A DNA stretch of 12,995 bases from JBEBSD01 sp040394475 (GCA_040394475.1 JBEBSD010000119.1:1-12995), one strand, 5' to 3'; shown: positions 1-8,135, numbered from the stretch's first letter. Numbers and translations: made by a program. The notes: generated by a model not told the origin, from the sequence alone.

Positions 1-547
1 ATTTGAAAAATTTCCCTAAGCCCCTGCGTTATTTTCAGAATTTTCGTCTCCGTGCAGCTCTGTGCAACCTCCGTGCCGCTCCGTGTTACCTTGAAAAATT
101 TACCTAAGCCCCTGCGTTATTTTCGGAATTTTCATCTCCGTGCAGCTCTGTGCAACCTCCGTGCCGCTCCGTGTTATTTTGAAAAATTTCCCTAAGCCTT
201 CCTTGCGTTATTTTCAGAATTTTCATCTCCGTGCAGCCTCTGTGCAACCTCCGTGCCGCTCCGTGTTACTTTGAAAAATTTCCCTATGCCCCTGCGTTAT
301 TTTCAGAATTTTCATCTCCGTGCTGCTCTGTGCAACCTCCGTGCCGCTCTGTGTTACCTTGAAAAATTTCCCTAAGCCCCTGCGTTATTTTCGGAATTTT
401 CATCTCCGTGCAGCCTCTGTGCAACCTCCGTGCCGCTCCGTGTTACTTTGAAAAATTTCCCTAAGCCCCTGCGTTATTTTCAGAATTTTCATCTCCGTGC
501 AGCCTCTGTGCAACCTCCATGCCGCTCCGTGTTACTTTGAAAAATTC
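1..547. repeat. Tandem array of six 88-92 bp units
   Basis: Units begin with TTGAAAAATTT at 3, 91, 179, 271, 359 and 448, and a partial seventh starts at 537. Spacings are 88, 88, 92, 88, 89 and 89 bp. Each unit has an AT-rich half (TTGAAAAATTTCCC, then ATTTTCAGAATTTTC) and a GC-richer half made of four roughly 10-bp sub-repeats of the form CTCYGTGYNN. Units differ by few substitutions; unit 3 carries a 3-base expansion near 198-202, and units 3, 5 and 6 share an extra C (CAGCCTCTGTG). Units 5 and 6 share the 89-bp length and differ at about two positions, so they look like a recent duplication. No open frame crosses the array and no variable spacers are present. The array may extend past the left edge. 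Function is unknown. Confidence 0.95.
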
Positions 548-573
548 TAAGTATACACGGTGCTTTTCGTGTA
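541..573 (-). terminator. Weak hairpin downstream of the GH3 gene
   Basis: The arms TACACG (554-559) and CGTGTA (568-573) form a perfect 6-bp stem with an 8-base loop, 18 bases past the stop codon of the minus-strand gene. Read on the minus strand, a run of five T follows after a gap of several bases, so it is at best a weak intrinsic terminator. The stem is short and the T run is not adjacent. Confidence 0.3.
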
Positions 574-591
574 AATCCAGTCAATATGACC

Positions 592-3558
592 CTATTTTGC
601 CTTTAACAATTCTTCATAAATTATGTCCATAATCTCCGTGCGGGCGTTCATTTGGCCGAGTCGTGGATTATCCCGTGTCGGATATACCCGGTTGGAAAGA
701 AATACATAAGTGAGGCCCCAGGCAGGATCGGCCCAGGTCATAATCCCGGTAAATCCCGTGTGCCCATAGCTGGAAGGACTGGCAAACCGGGGCGCGTTCC
801 CAGAATAAATGAAGGTAGGTTTGTCGAAACCGATTCCCCGCCGGTTCCCGATTTCCGGGAATTGATACCGGGTAAATTCAAACAAAGTCTCCGGTTGCAG
901 GAATTGCTTTCCTCCGTAATGTCCCTTTTGCAAGAAAAGCTGCCAGACTTTCATGACGTCATTGGCATTGCCAAATAATCCGGCATGTCCGCTGACTCCT
1001 CCCAACATAGCCGCTGCTTCGTCATGTACGCTGCCATGAACAAGGGTTTTTCTGAAAAAAGTATCCATTTCCGTTGGCACGATTTCATCCAGGTTATAGA
1101 AACGGGTGGGGTTCAGGGTAAGCGAGGCGGCGCCCAGCTTGTTGTAAAAGTTGTTTTTCAGATAATCTTCAAATCCGGTTCCCGTCAGGTTGCGGACTAC
1201 TTCCGGGTAGAGCATGAACGAAAGATCGCTATAGACATACTCGTCAGTGGCATTCAACGGGGAGTCCTTGATTCCCTTGAAAATAGTACGAGCATATTTT
1301 CTATGGATATACAATTTTTCCGGGACAATTTCAGTCGGGTACCTGGAAGACTTTCTGGCACTGAACGATCGCTTTTTCCAGGTGCCATCCGGTTTCATGG
1401 GCACCTTCCAAAATACGATGAAGGCTTTTAAACGGGCTCTGTGGGTCAGGACGTCCCGCCAGCGGAGATCGGCCTTGTTCGATTTTCTGAAAAAACGCAG
1501 GTAGTCGCTTACATAGCCATCGAGGTCAAACAAACCGTCTTCGTAAAGTTTCATCAACGCCAGTGTAGACGCGGTGACCTTGGTGACGGAAGCCAGGTCG
1601 TAAAGGTCAGTTTTGAGTACCGGTTGTGTTCCCTCATACGTGTGCTTGCCATAAGCTTTATGAAAAAAAACTTTTCCGTCTTTTGCAAGTTCCACCACCC
1701 CGCCCGGGGTCGCTTTCCGGGTAATCGCCAGGTGCATGATCGAATCGATTCTGGGAATAAGTATTTCCGACTGCAGACCGACCTCTTCCGGGAGGGTATA
1801 TTTCAGCCGGTCCAGCGCGGGTGTCAGGAGTCCGTCTCCGTAACGGTAGCGCATGTTGACACCGACCGGCAATTTTCCGACGGCGGGAATGGCCCCGAAA
1901 ATGAGCTGTGCCGAAAGGTCTTCGGTAAAGGGAGTAAGCTGGTAAGCCATGATCAGCGCCCTGGCTGCTTCCGGTTGTTGTAATTTATTCAGCACATAAG
2001 GATTTCCAAAAACAGTAACGACGGCTTTACCGGTTGTCGTGATGGCCGTAAGCAGTTGGTTAGCCGCCTCGGTTAATCCGTAGTTGGCCCCGGGCCGGAT
2101 GCTGCTCAGGTGGACGCCTGTCAGTAAAAGATTATAGCCTGACAAACCGGAGAGTAAGGCCGCGCTTTCTGCGGGCGTCGGCTGATCAGAAATGATGAAA
2201 TTATCAGTCTTTGTATAGAGGGATGCCGTTTTTTGGAAAGTGGTTAATGAATCGGAGCCGATGGAAATGACCGCAATTTTCAGGGTATCCAACTCTCTTA
2301 AGGGAAGGAGGTCATGGTCATTTTGAAGGATGGTCAAGGCTTTTTCAGTCAGCAGACGGTTGGTCAGTTCGGCTTCCCTGGGGTTGAGATCCTCATAGAG
2401 ACGATGCAGGTCAATCGGCTGATAGCGATCCAGGCCGGCCCAGGCCTTGGCAGCCAGTAGTTTCTTACAGCGGGCATCGATCGCTTCCTGCGTCAGGGAT
2501 CCGTTGGCGATAGCCTTTTTTATTTCCGCGATGGCTTTCGGAACATCTTCTGTAAACTCCAGGACATCCATTCCTGCCTCCAGTCCTTTGGCATCGGCCA
2601 ACCCGTTTGAAAAGTAATTGGTTACCCCTTTCATGTTCATGGCGTCTGAATAAATCAGTCCTTGAAAACCGAGCTCCTGGCGCAAAAGGCCCGTCACAAT
2701 GGGGCGAGACAAAGTAGAAGGCAAATGCGGGGTGGCGTCAAGTGCCGGAATACTCAGGTGTGCGATCATGGCGCCGCTCAACCCGTTTCTAATTAATTCC
2801 CGGAAGGGGTACAGCTCCACCGAATCGAGCCGGGCTTTGTCGTGTCCGATAATCGGCAGGGCGTAATGGGAGTCTACCCCGGTATCACCGTGTCCGGGGA
2901 AATGTTTGGCAGTGGTCAATAAGCCGTGGTCCTGCATTCCCCTCATATAGGCAACCGCTTTTTCAGCGACCCGATATTTGTTTTCACCAAAGGAACGGAA
3001 GTTAATAACCGGATTGTCGGGATTATTATTGACGTCCGCGACGGGGGCGAAATTAAGATGCACCCCAAGGCGGCGGGCCTGCCGGGCCAGTTGAGCGCCC
3101 ATTTGGTAAATCAGCTCATCATTTCCCTGAATTGCTCCAAGGGTCAGCTGGTAGGGGTAACGCACGGTACTGTCGATCCGCATGGCCAGTCCGAATTCGG
3201 CGTCCATTGCGACGAGTAACGGAACGTTTGAAACAGCTTGCAGGCGGTTGGTGACCCGGGCCTGGGGGACGGGGCCACCCTGGAAGAAAACCACGCCCCC
3301 TACTTTGTACTCTTTTACCAGCTTTTCCACATAGTCCGGATTGCTTTTTTCCGTACCGATCAGCGCGCGTTTTACATCCGAAGTGACGGCAACCATGAGT
3401 AGCTGGGCGATGCGCTCATCGGGTGAGAGGGTGGCAAAAACCGAATCCACCCATTGGGGGTTTGCTTGCAGGAAGTCAGGTTGCCGGAGGGTCTGGGCCC
3501 CTGCGACCGGGCAGATTACGAAACTAATCAGGATGTAACTCAGGAACTTCATTAGCAT
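592..3558 (-). CDS. GH3 beta-N-acetylhexosaminidase fused to serine beta-lactamase-like domain
   Basis: A 988-residue secreted two-enzyme fusion. Residues 1-22 form a signal peptide (hydrophobic LSYILISFVICPVAG, then AQ). Residues about 30-375 are a NagZ-type GH3 barrel with KHFPGHG at 218-224, the NagZ-style Asp229/His231 pair in GDTGVDSH, and the probable nucleophile Asp305 in SDAMNMKG. Residues about 400-575 match the GH3 C-terminal sandwich. Residues about 600-985 are a class C beta-lactamase/PBP-like domain with SVTK (Ser657, Lys660), YSD (Tyr776) and HTG (933-935). The likely role is removal of N-acetylhexosamine from peptidoglycan or glycans in the periplasm, plus a second esterase or peptidase-like activity; substrates are not visible from sequence. 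This fusion is familiar in Bacteroidota. The ATG six bases inside (M3, MKFLSYIL) is an equally plausible start. Residues about 706-710 read HRARL where I recall HQAGL in relatives. The gene is divergent from the capsule cluster. Confidence 0.93.
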   Translation of the reverse strand: MLMKFLSYILISFVICPVAGAQTLRQPDFLQANPQWVDSVFATLSPDERIAQLLMVAVTSDVKRALIGTEKSNPDYVEKLVKEYKVGGVVFFQGGPVPQARVTNRLQAVSNVPLLVAMDAEFGLAMRIDSTVRYPYQLTLGAIQGNDELIYQMGAQLARQARRLGVHLNFAPVADVNNNPDNPVINFRSFGENKYRVAEKAVAYMRGMQDHGLLTTAKHFPGHGDTGVDSHYALPIIGHDKARLDSVELYPFRELIRNGLSGAMIAHLSIPALDATPHLPSTLSRPIVTGLLRQELGFQGLIYSDAMNMKGVTNYFSNGLADAKGLEAGMDVLEFTEDVPKAIAEIKKAIANGSLTQEAIDARCKKLLAAKAWAGLDRYQPIDLHRLYEDLNPREAELTNRLLTEKALTILQNDHDLLPLRELDTLKIAVISIGSDSLTTFQKTASLYTKTDNFIISDQPTPAESAALLSGLSGYNLLLTGVHLSSIRPGANYGLTEAANQLLTAITTTGKAVVTVFGNPYVLNKLQQPEAARALIMAYQLTPFTEDLSAQLIFGAIPAVGKLPVGVNMRYRYGDGLLTPALDRLKYTLPEEVGLQSEILIPRIDSIMHLAITRKATPGGVVELAKDGKVFFHKAYGKHTYEGTQPVLKTDLYDLASVTKVTASTLALMKLYEDGLFDLDGYVSDYLRFFRKSNKADLRWRDVLTHRARLKAFIVFWKVPMKPDGTWKKRSFSARKSSRYPTEIVPEKLYIHRKYARTIFKGIKDSPLNATDEYVYSDLSFMLYPEVVRNLTGTGFEDYLKNNFYNKLGAASLTLNPTRFYNLDEIVPTEMDTFFRKTLVHGSVHDEAAAMLGGVSGHAGLFGNANDVMKVWQLFLQKGHYGGKQFLQPETLFEFTRYQFPEIGNRRGIGFDKPTFIYSGNAPRFASPSSYGHTGFTGIMTWADPAWGLTYVFLSNRVYPTRDNPRLGQMNARTEIMDIIYEELLKAK

Positions 3559-3607
3559 TAAAATTGACTCTTTTTATTTTTTCGTTTTCCCGGAATCCGG
3601 CACCTCT

Positions 3608-3707
3608 AACCGACCGCCGACTACTGACAGACCACCGATAAGCCGATAACCGACCTCTGATAGCTGACCTCTGATAGCCGACTGCTGATAGCTGATAGCC
3701 GACCGCC
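3608..3707. repeat. Low-complexity CTGATAGC / CCGACC repeat tract
   Basis: About 100 bp built from imperfect short modules (CTGATAGC, CCGATAAC, CCGACC, CTGACCT). The 9-mer CCGACCGCC occurs at both ends, at 3610-3618 and 3699-3707. The tract lies in the divergent gap between the GH3 gene and the phosphatase gene. Similar CTATCAGC-type tracts occur between genes in many Bacteroidota, as far as I recall. A minus-strand frame (3524-3748) crosses it but has the repetitive composition of translated repeat DNA. No function can be assigned. Confidence 0.8.
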
Positions 3708-3794
3708 ATCACGTTCCGGCGCGTTAAATTATCAAATAAATCCAACATCAGAAATTGTTCCCCGGGGCGATGATTCCGGGAGCAGCTAAAAAAC

Positions 3795-3829
3795 GTTGTG
3801 GTCTGTGGAAATAATTGGCCCTACTTTCG
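3795..3829 (+). promoter_or_regulatory. Candidate promoter for the phosphatase gene
   Basis: TACTTTCG at 3822-3829 differs from the Bacteroidota -7 consensus TAnnTTTG at one defined base. GTTG at 3795-3798 lies 23 bases upstream as a possible -33 element, which is at the long end of usual spacing. Transcription would start near 3836, about 130 bases ahead of the ATG. A second -7-like octamer, TAATTTCG at 3903-3910, lies closer but has no clear -33 partner. Confidence 0.33.
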
Positions 3830-3967
3830 TCGTTGTTAATAAGGACGACCGGCAAAAAGGCAACATTCGTTTTATTAATGCTGCCGGGTTACAGATTTTT
3901 ACTAATTTCGCCACTGTTGTCGGGGCCGGTCGTCCGGCTTGTAAAACTAATTCGAATATGTCAGTGT

Positions 3968-4693
3968 ATGTTTAACCGCCTTTTCAGACGAAATAAAGAA
4001 GGGGCGGATTTTAAAGTTCAGAATCCGGATATCCATTCACACCTTATCCCGGGAATTGACGATGGTGCTGCTACGCTGGAGGATTCCCTGGCGCTGATCC
4101 GCAAAATGGTTGAGTTGGGTTATAGCCGTCTGATCACTACCCCCCATATTATGTGGGACAGCTATAAAAATACCCCGGAAATTATCCGGCAAGGACTGGA
4201 ACAGTTGCGGGAAGCTGTTGAAAAGGAAGGGATTCAGGTACAGCTGGAGGCGGCGGCAGAGTATTTCATCGACGAACATTTTCTGAGGATGTTAAAGGAC
4301 GGGACGGAACTGCTGACCTTACCGGGAAACCGGCTGCTGGTCGAGTTACCGTATTCCACTCCTTTGATGAATACTTCGGAAACATTGTTTTCCATCGTGG
4401 AGTATGGCTATACGCCTATACTGGCGCACCCGGAACGCTATACCTATTACCATCAGGACCTTCCGGTTTACGAGCGGCTGGCTGCTCAGGGGTGCCTGCT
4501 GCAGCTCAACGTGCTCTCCCTTTCGAACTACTACGGAGCCGGCGTGCAAAGGGCAGCAAAATGGCTTATAAAGGAGAAGTTAATTACTTTTCTCGGCACG
4601 GATACCCACCATTATCAGCACGTGACGGCGCTTGAAAAGGCACTTAAACATCCGGCTTTGAGGAATTATAATTTTATGAATCACACGATTTGA
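3968..4693 (+). CDS. ywqE: YwqE/CpsB-type PHP tyrosine-protein phosphatase
   Basis: A 241-residue cytoplasmic metal-dependent phosphatase of the PHP family. In this family it removes phosphate from the tyrosine tail of BY-kinases and so tunes polysaccharide assembly. Metal-ligand motifs appear in the expected order: DIHSHLIPGIDDGA (His23, His25), TTPHI (His60), AAAEYF (Glu98), ILAHPERY (His154, Glu156) and LGTDTHH (Asp212, His214). The frame stays open upstream to a TTG at 3815, but family homology begins a few residues before DIHSHL and the upstream peptide is not family-like, so ATG 3968 is preferred and gives a normal length. Its presumed substrate, the Wzc-type kinase, lies two genes downstream, and a 213-bp gap separates it from the export gene. 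There is no Shine-Dalgarno, as in the other genes here. Confidence 0.93.
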   Translation: MFNRLFRRNKEGADFKVQNPDIHSHLIPGIDDGAATLEDSLALIRKMVELGYSRLITTPHIMWDSYKNTPEIIRQGLEQLREAVEKEGIQVQLEAAAEYFIDEHFLRMLKDGTELLTLPGNRLLVELPYSTPLMNTSETLFSIVEYGYTPILAHPERYTYYHQDLPVYERLAAQGCLLQLNVLSLSNYYGAGVQRAAKWLIKEKLITFLGTDTHHYQHVTALEKALKHPALRNYNFMNHTI

Positions 4694-4699
4694 CAGCGT

Positions 4700-4720
4700 T
4701 GCCGGATGGCATTTTTTTTT
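4700..4720 (+). terminator. Short hairpin plus T-tract after the phosphatase gene
   Basis: TGCC (4700-4703) and GGCA (4708-4711) form a 4-bp stem with a GGAT loop, followed directly by nine T (4712-4720). It sits six bases after the stop codon. The T-tract is convincing but the stem is short, so it may be a partial terminator that reduces read-through into the export gene. Confidence 0.45.
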
Positions 4721-4906
4721 CAGCCTCAGGGCGCGGCACGGGTTATCCCTTTAAATATTCGGAACTCAGGTTAAAATGCAAATAGTGCAACGAGAAATAG
4801 TCGTGTGTATTTATTATTAAGACAAAATAATATTAGGAATATGGTTTTTATGCAAAAAAACCATTTTCTTTGTGCCAAATTATATTCAACCACAGGGTTT
4901 ACTTTT

Positions 4907-5722
4907 ATGCAACTACGCCATTTTCAATGCTTTAAATTTATATTTATTGCATCGCTTGTATTGCTGGTATTATCAACGATGTTCACTTCCTGTATCTCAC
5001 CCAAGTCGGTGATTTATTTTCAGGGGGACACGGCAAGATTCAGTGCCGATCATATCAAACAAGAATATTATTCCGTTATACAACCGAATGACCTGTTAAC
5101 CGTTGTGGTGGGAAGCTTAAATGCGGAAGCAAACGAAATCTTTAGTGCGGCCAGTGCTGCTACTGCCGGAAGCGTGAACTATAACGCCGCCGGTGCCGCG
5201 CAACGTACCCAGCCGATCGGGTACCTGGTCGATAAAAACGGGATGATCGAATTGCCCCTGGTAGGGAAGGTGAAGGTCTCGGGACTGGAATCTGCGGTAG
5301 CAGCGGACACCATTAAAGCCCGCTTGCTGTATTACCTCAAAGAACCGACCGTCGCCGTACGGAACATAAATTTTAAAGTATCGGTACTGGGTGAAGTAAA
5401 CCGCCCTGCGGTGTACGGGGTGCCGGAAGAAAAAATCTCACTCCCCGAAGTGTTGAGTATGGCGGGAGACCTGACCATTTATGGTCGCAGGGATAATGTA
5501 CTGGTTATCAGGGAAGTGAACGGGGTCCGGGAATATGCCCATGTGGACCTGACTTCACGTGAAATCTTTGATTCCCCCTACTATTATCTGTATAAGAACG
5601 ACGTGGTTTACGTAGAACCCATCAAGGCCCGCATGACCACTACCGACCGCACCATGCAGCTGTTGCCGCTAGTGCTGAGCAGCTTGTCCGTGATTACTAT
5701 TATCCTCACCCGCGTGTTATAA
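4907..5722 (+). CDS. wza: Wza-type polysaccharide export lipoprotein
   Basis: A 271-residue outer-membrane export protein of the Wza/BexD/GumB class, which carries capsule or exopolysaccharide across the outer membrane with a Wzc partner. Residues 1-28 are a lipoprotein signal (MQLRHFQCFK, then a hydrophobic stretch) ending in a lipobox-like FTSC, so Cys29 should be lipidated. Residues about 55-152 form the Poly_export domain (QPNDLLTVVV, DKNGMIELPLVGKVKVSG), and residues about 156-205 the SLBB domain (FKVSVLGEVNRPAVYGV, LPEVLSMAGDLTIYGRRDNVLVIRE). A C-terminal hydrophobic helix (about 252-270) may cross the outer membrane. The frame is open to GTG 4805 with internal ATGs at 4841 and 4850. 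ATG 4907 gives a proper signal peptide, and a -7-like TTTCTTTG at 4865-4872 lies just upstream of it. Ala/Gly-rich residues 79-98 are a likely flexible insert. The kinase gene follows after 24 bp. Confidence 0.9.
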   Translation: MQLRHFQCFKFIFIASLVLLVLSTMFTSCISPKSVIYFQGDTARFSADHIKQEYYSVIQPNDLLTVVVGSLNAEANEIFSAASAATAGSVNYNAAGAAQRTQPIGYLVDKNGMIELPLVGKVKVSGLESAVAADTIKARLLYYLKEPTVAVRNINFKVSVLGEVNRPAVYGVPEEKISLPEVLSMAGDLTIYGRRDNVLVIREVNGVREYAHVDLTSREIFDSPYYYLYKNDVVYVEPIKARMTTTDRTMQLLPLVLSSLSVITIILTRVL

Positions 5723-5732
5723 TTTTTTTAGC

Positions 5733-5740
5733 TACATTCG
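5733..5740 (+). promoter_or_regulatory. Candidate -7 element directly before the kinase gene
   Basis: TACATTCG matches TAnnTTTG except for one C and ends only six bases before the ATG at 5747. If used, the transcript would begin at or next to the start codon, giving a leaderless or nearly leaderless mRNA. No clear TTTG lies at the -33 distance, only GTGTT at 5714-5718. The kinase gene is probably also read from the export gene's transcript. Confidence 0.33.
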
Positions 5741-5746
5741 CCATTT

Positions 5747-8128
5747 ATGAGTACCACCGATGCCGCCTATGGTTTTCAGGAAGAAGAGGCTCCTGGAGAA
5801 AAATTTGACCTGAACGAATACCTGCGCCGTTACCTGCGTTACTGGTACCTCTTCCCAATTGGCTTACTACTGGCTGTCGTAGGAGCATATTATTATCTGA
5901 AGACAACCCAACCGGTCTATGAGGCAAAAGCGAGCCTGATGATTAAAGACCAGAAAAAGGGAGTAGGGGCGGGCACCCAGGACATCATGTCGGAATTGGG
6001 TCAGTTTACAGGGAACAAGCTGGTAGAGAATGAGATCCATATCCTGGGCTCACGCACCTTGATGGCTCAGGTGGTAAAGGAGCTCCATTTGGAAGTAGGC
6101 TATTGGGCCAAAAAAGGGCTCAGTACCCTTGATCTTTATAAAAAGAATCCGATCAGTGTGATCCCGGAGCTTGTGAATGCCTACGGCTACCTCAATCCGA
6201 TGCCCATCGAGTTACTGGATAGTCTGCATTATAAAATCAGCGGCCAGGATGACATTCTGAGCTTCCATAAAACATATTACAATGAATGGGGCGTCTTCAA
6301 AGCAGTGCCCAATCCGGATGGTGATTCGTTGTATCGGGAGATCGTTGTTCGTTTCCTGGAGCCGGACCGGGTGGCGAGAGGGATGGCCGGCCGTTTAACG
6401 GTGACGCAACCAAATTTCAGGAGTACGGTGCTGGAACTGGTATTTCATGATACCTCTATTCAGAAAAGTACCGACGTGTTGAATAAGCTCCTGGATGTGT
6501 ACGTAGGCTCTTCCCTGAGCGATAAAAATAAGGAGGCAAGTAATACACTGGATTTTATAGAAGAGCGACTCGGGTTGATCACCGGGGAACTCGGTGAGGT
6601 GGAACGGGATGTGGAGAGTTATAAAAGCGCCCGGGGGTTGACTGATATCGGCGCTGAGTCGAAGTTGTTCCTGGAAAACATCCAGGAAAACGATGCCAAG
6701 CTGAATGAGATCAACATCCAGATCCGGGTATTGGAAAGTGTAGATAACTATATCCGCAACAGCGCCGACAATTCGGTAGCGCCGGCCACCTATATGATCA
6801 ACGATCCCGTACTGGTTTCGCTGCTCAATAAGTTTTCGGAGCTGAACCTGCAACGGGAAAAATATGCCCGCACAACCCAGGCCGGGAACCCCTTGCTGGA
6901 AACAGTCAATACCCAACTGGCCACTACCAAGCAGGCTATCTTGGATAATGTGCAGAACTTGCGCCGTGGGTTGGATCTGACCCGCCAGAACCTGGAAGGA
7001 ATTAATACGCGTTTTTCGGCAGGACTGCGAAGCATTCCGCAAAAAGAGCGCGAGTATGTCGGCATCAAACGCCAGCAGACGATCAAAGAAAACCTGTACC
7101 TGTACTTGCTGCAGAAACGCGAGGAAACGGCATTGGCATATGCATCAACGGTTACGGATAGTCGCCTGGTAGATGCTCCGTCGGCAAGTTCGGCCCCGGT
7201 AAGTCCGAAAAAGGCATATATAGCGCTTGCCGCATTGGCGATAGGATTTATAATTCCTGTTCTGCTAATAAACTTATTGTTTGTACTCAACAATACGGTG
7301 CAGGGTCGGGAAGAATTGGAGCGAATTTCGGGAACACCCGTCATAGGGGAAATTGGGAAGCTGAAGCAGGCTAAGAATGCCCCGGCAGAAGAAGTCATCA
7401 AAGTAAGCAGCCGTTCGGCGGTAGCCGAACAGTTTCGAGCCTTGCGTACCAACCTGCAGTATCTGGGCGATGGTTCGTGTCGGGTGCTGATGTTTACGTC
7501 TTCTATTGGGGGGGAAGGGAAAAGTTTTGTAAGTATTAACCTGGCGGCCAGTCTGGCTTACAGCGATAAAAAGGTCATCCTGGTGGGAGCGGATCTGCGA
7601 AAGCCCACCCTGCATTTACGCTTACCCGTCCAGAATACCAAAGGATTAACCAATTACCTGGTTTCTAAAGAACCGGTGGAAACGTACATTAAGCCTTCGG
7701 GAGTTCACCCGTTATTTGACATTCTGCCTTCAGGACCCGTTCCACCCAACCCGTCGGAATTGCTGTCAAACGGAAAATTGCCGATGCTGCTGAAGGAACT
7801 GAAAGAAAAGTATGATTACGTGCTGATAGATTCGCCTCCTAACGGGTTGGTGACGGATGCGGCGTTGATCAGTGAATATGCGGAGGCAACCTTGTACCTG
7901 GTCCGTTATAACTACACGCTCCGTGATCACCTGAAGCGAATCAGGGATTTGAACCGGACCAGACGTTTTGCAAACCTGTCGGTCGTATTCAATGCTGTTA
8001 ATTATGGAGCGGGCTATGGATATGGCTACGGTTACGGTGGTTACGGCTACGGTTATTATGACAATGATAAGGAGAGCAAGATGCGTTCCACGGTAAACCA
8101 ATTGGGGAAATTATTAGGGAAAAGCTGA
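5747..8128 (+). CDS. wzc: Wzc/GumC-type chain-length regulator and tyrosine (BY) kinase
   Basis: A 793-residue inner-membrane co-polymerase fused to a cytoplasmic tyrosine autokinase. It governs polymer length and, with Wza, export. TM1 is at about 35-52 and TM2 at about 490-515, enclosing the Wzz domain (PVYEAKASLMIKDQ, residues 56-69), a long coiled-coil periplasmic segment (about 265-465) and a GNVR-like end before TM2. The kinase domain carries Walker A TSSIGGEGKS (584-593, Lys592), Walker A' ILVGADLRKP (611-620, Asp617) and Walker B YVLIDSPP (Asp695). Walker A' has Gly at the first Asp position of the textbook DxDxR; I recall GxDxR as common in Bacteroidota. The tail (753-771) has nine Tyr alternating with Gly, the autophosphorylation cluster. 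It starts 24 bp after the export gene. The YwqE-type protein is the likely phosphatase. Confidence 0.95.
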   Translation: MSTTDAAYGFQEEEAPGEKFDLNEYLRRYLRYWYLFPIGLLLAVVGAYYYLKTTQPVYEAKASLMIKDQKKGVGAGTQDIMSELGQFTGNKLVENEIHILGSRTLMAQVVKELHLEVGYWAKKGLSTLDLYKKNPISVIPELVNAYGYLNPMPIELLDSLHYKISGQDDILSFHKTYYNEWGVFKAVPNPDGDSLYREIVVRFLEPDRVARGMAGRLTVTQPNFRSTVLELVFHDTSIQKSTDVLNKLLDVYVGSSLSDKNKEASNTLDFIEERLGLITGELGEVERDVESYKSARGLTDIGAESKLFLENIQENDAKLNEINIQIRVLESVDNYIRNSADNSVAPATYMINDPVLVSLLNKFSELNLQREKYARTTQAGNPLLETVNTQLATTKQAILDNVQNLRRGLDLTRQNLEGINTRFSAGLRSIPQKEREYVGIKRQQTIKENLYLYLLQKREETALAYASTVTDSRLVDAPSASSAPVSPKKAYIALAALAIGFIIPVLLINLLFVLNNTVQGREELERISGTPVIGEIGKLKQAKNAPAEEVIKVSSRSAVAEQFRALRTNLQYLGDGSCRVLMFTSSIGGEGKSFVSINLAASLAYSDKKVILVGADLRKPTLHLRLPVQNTKGLTNYLVSKEPVETYIKPSGVHPLFDILPSGPVPPNPSELLSNGKLPMLLKELKEKYDYVLIDSPPNGLVTDAALISEYAEATLYLVRYNYTLRDHLKRIRDLNRTRRFANLSVVFNAVNYGAGYGYGYGYGGYGYGYYDNDKESKMRSTVNQLGKLLGKS
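8003..8059 (+). repeat. Tyr-Gly codon repeat encoding the kinase tail
   Basis: An in-frame run of alternating TAT/TAC and GGA/GGT/GGC codons encodes residues 753-771 of the kinase, with nine tyrosines. The synonymous codons vary, so selection seems to act on the peptide. The near-repeat DNA could nevertheless change in length by slippage in steps of six bases, which would alter the number of phosphorylation sites. Confidence 0.85.
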
Positions 8129-8135
8129 TAGGGGA

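Noticed and set aside
1..547. CRISPR array
   Set aside because: Units are contiguous 88-92 bp copies that are alike over their whole length. There are no short repeats separated by unique spacers.
652..1983. Several plus-strand frames of 85-180 codons
   Set aside because: They lie opposite the GH3 gene, whose frame carries all family motifs. Their peptides show no recognisable family features.
3524..3748. Minus-strand 74-codon frame
   Set aside because: Its peptide (YQLSAVGYQRSA and similar) is a translation of the low-complexity repeat, and it overlaps the start of the GH3 gene.
3815..3967. N-terminal extension of the phosphatase from TTG 3815
   Set aside because: It would add 51 residues unlike the family, and a -7-like element lies inside it. 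ATG 3968 gives the usual length.
4805..4906. Earlier starts (GTG 4805, ATG 4841, ATG 4850) for the export lipoprotein
   Set aside because: They would put 18-34 extra residues in front of the signal peptide. ATG 4907 gives a normal lipoprotein signal of 28 residues.
6395..7452. Minus-strand frames of about 215-220 codons within the kinase gene
   Set aside because: They are antisense to a gene with clear Wzz and BY-kinase motifs and show no motifs of their own.
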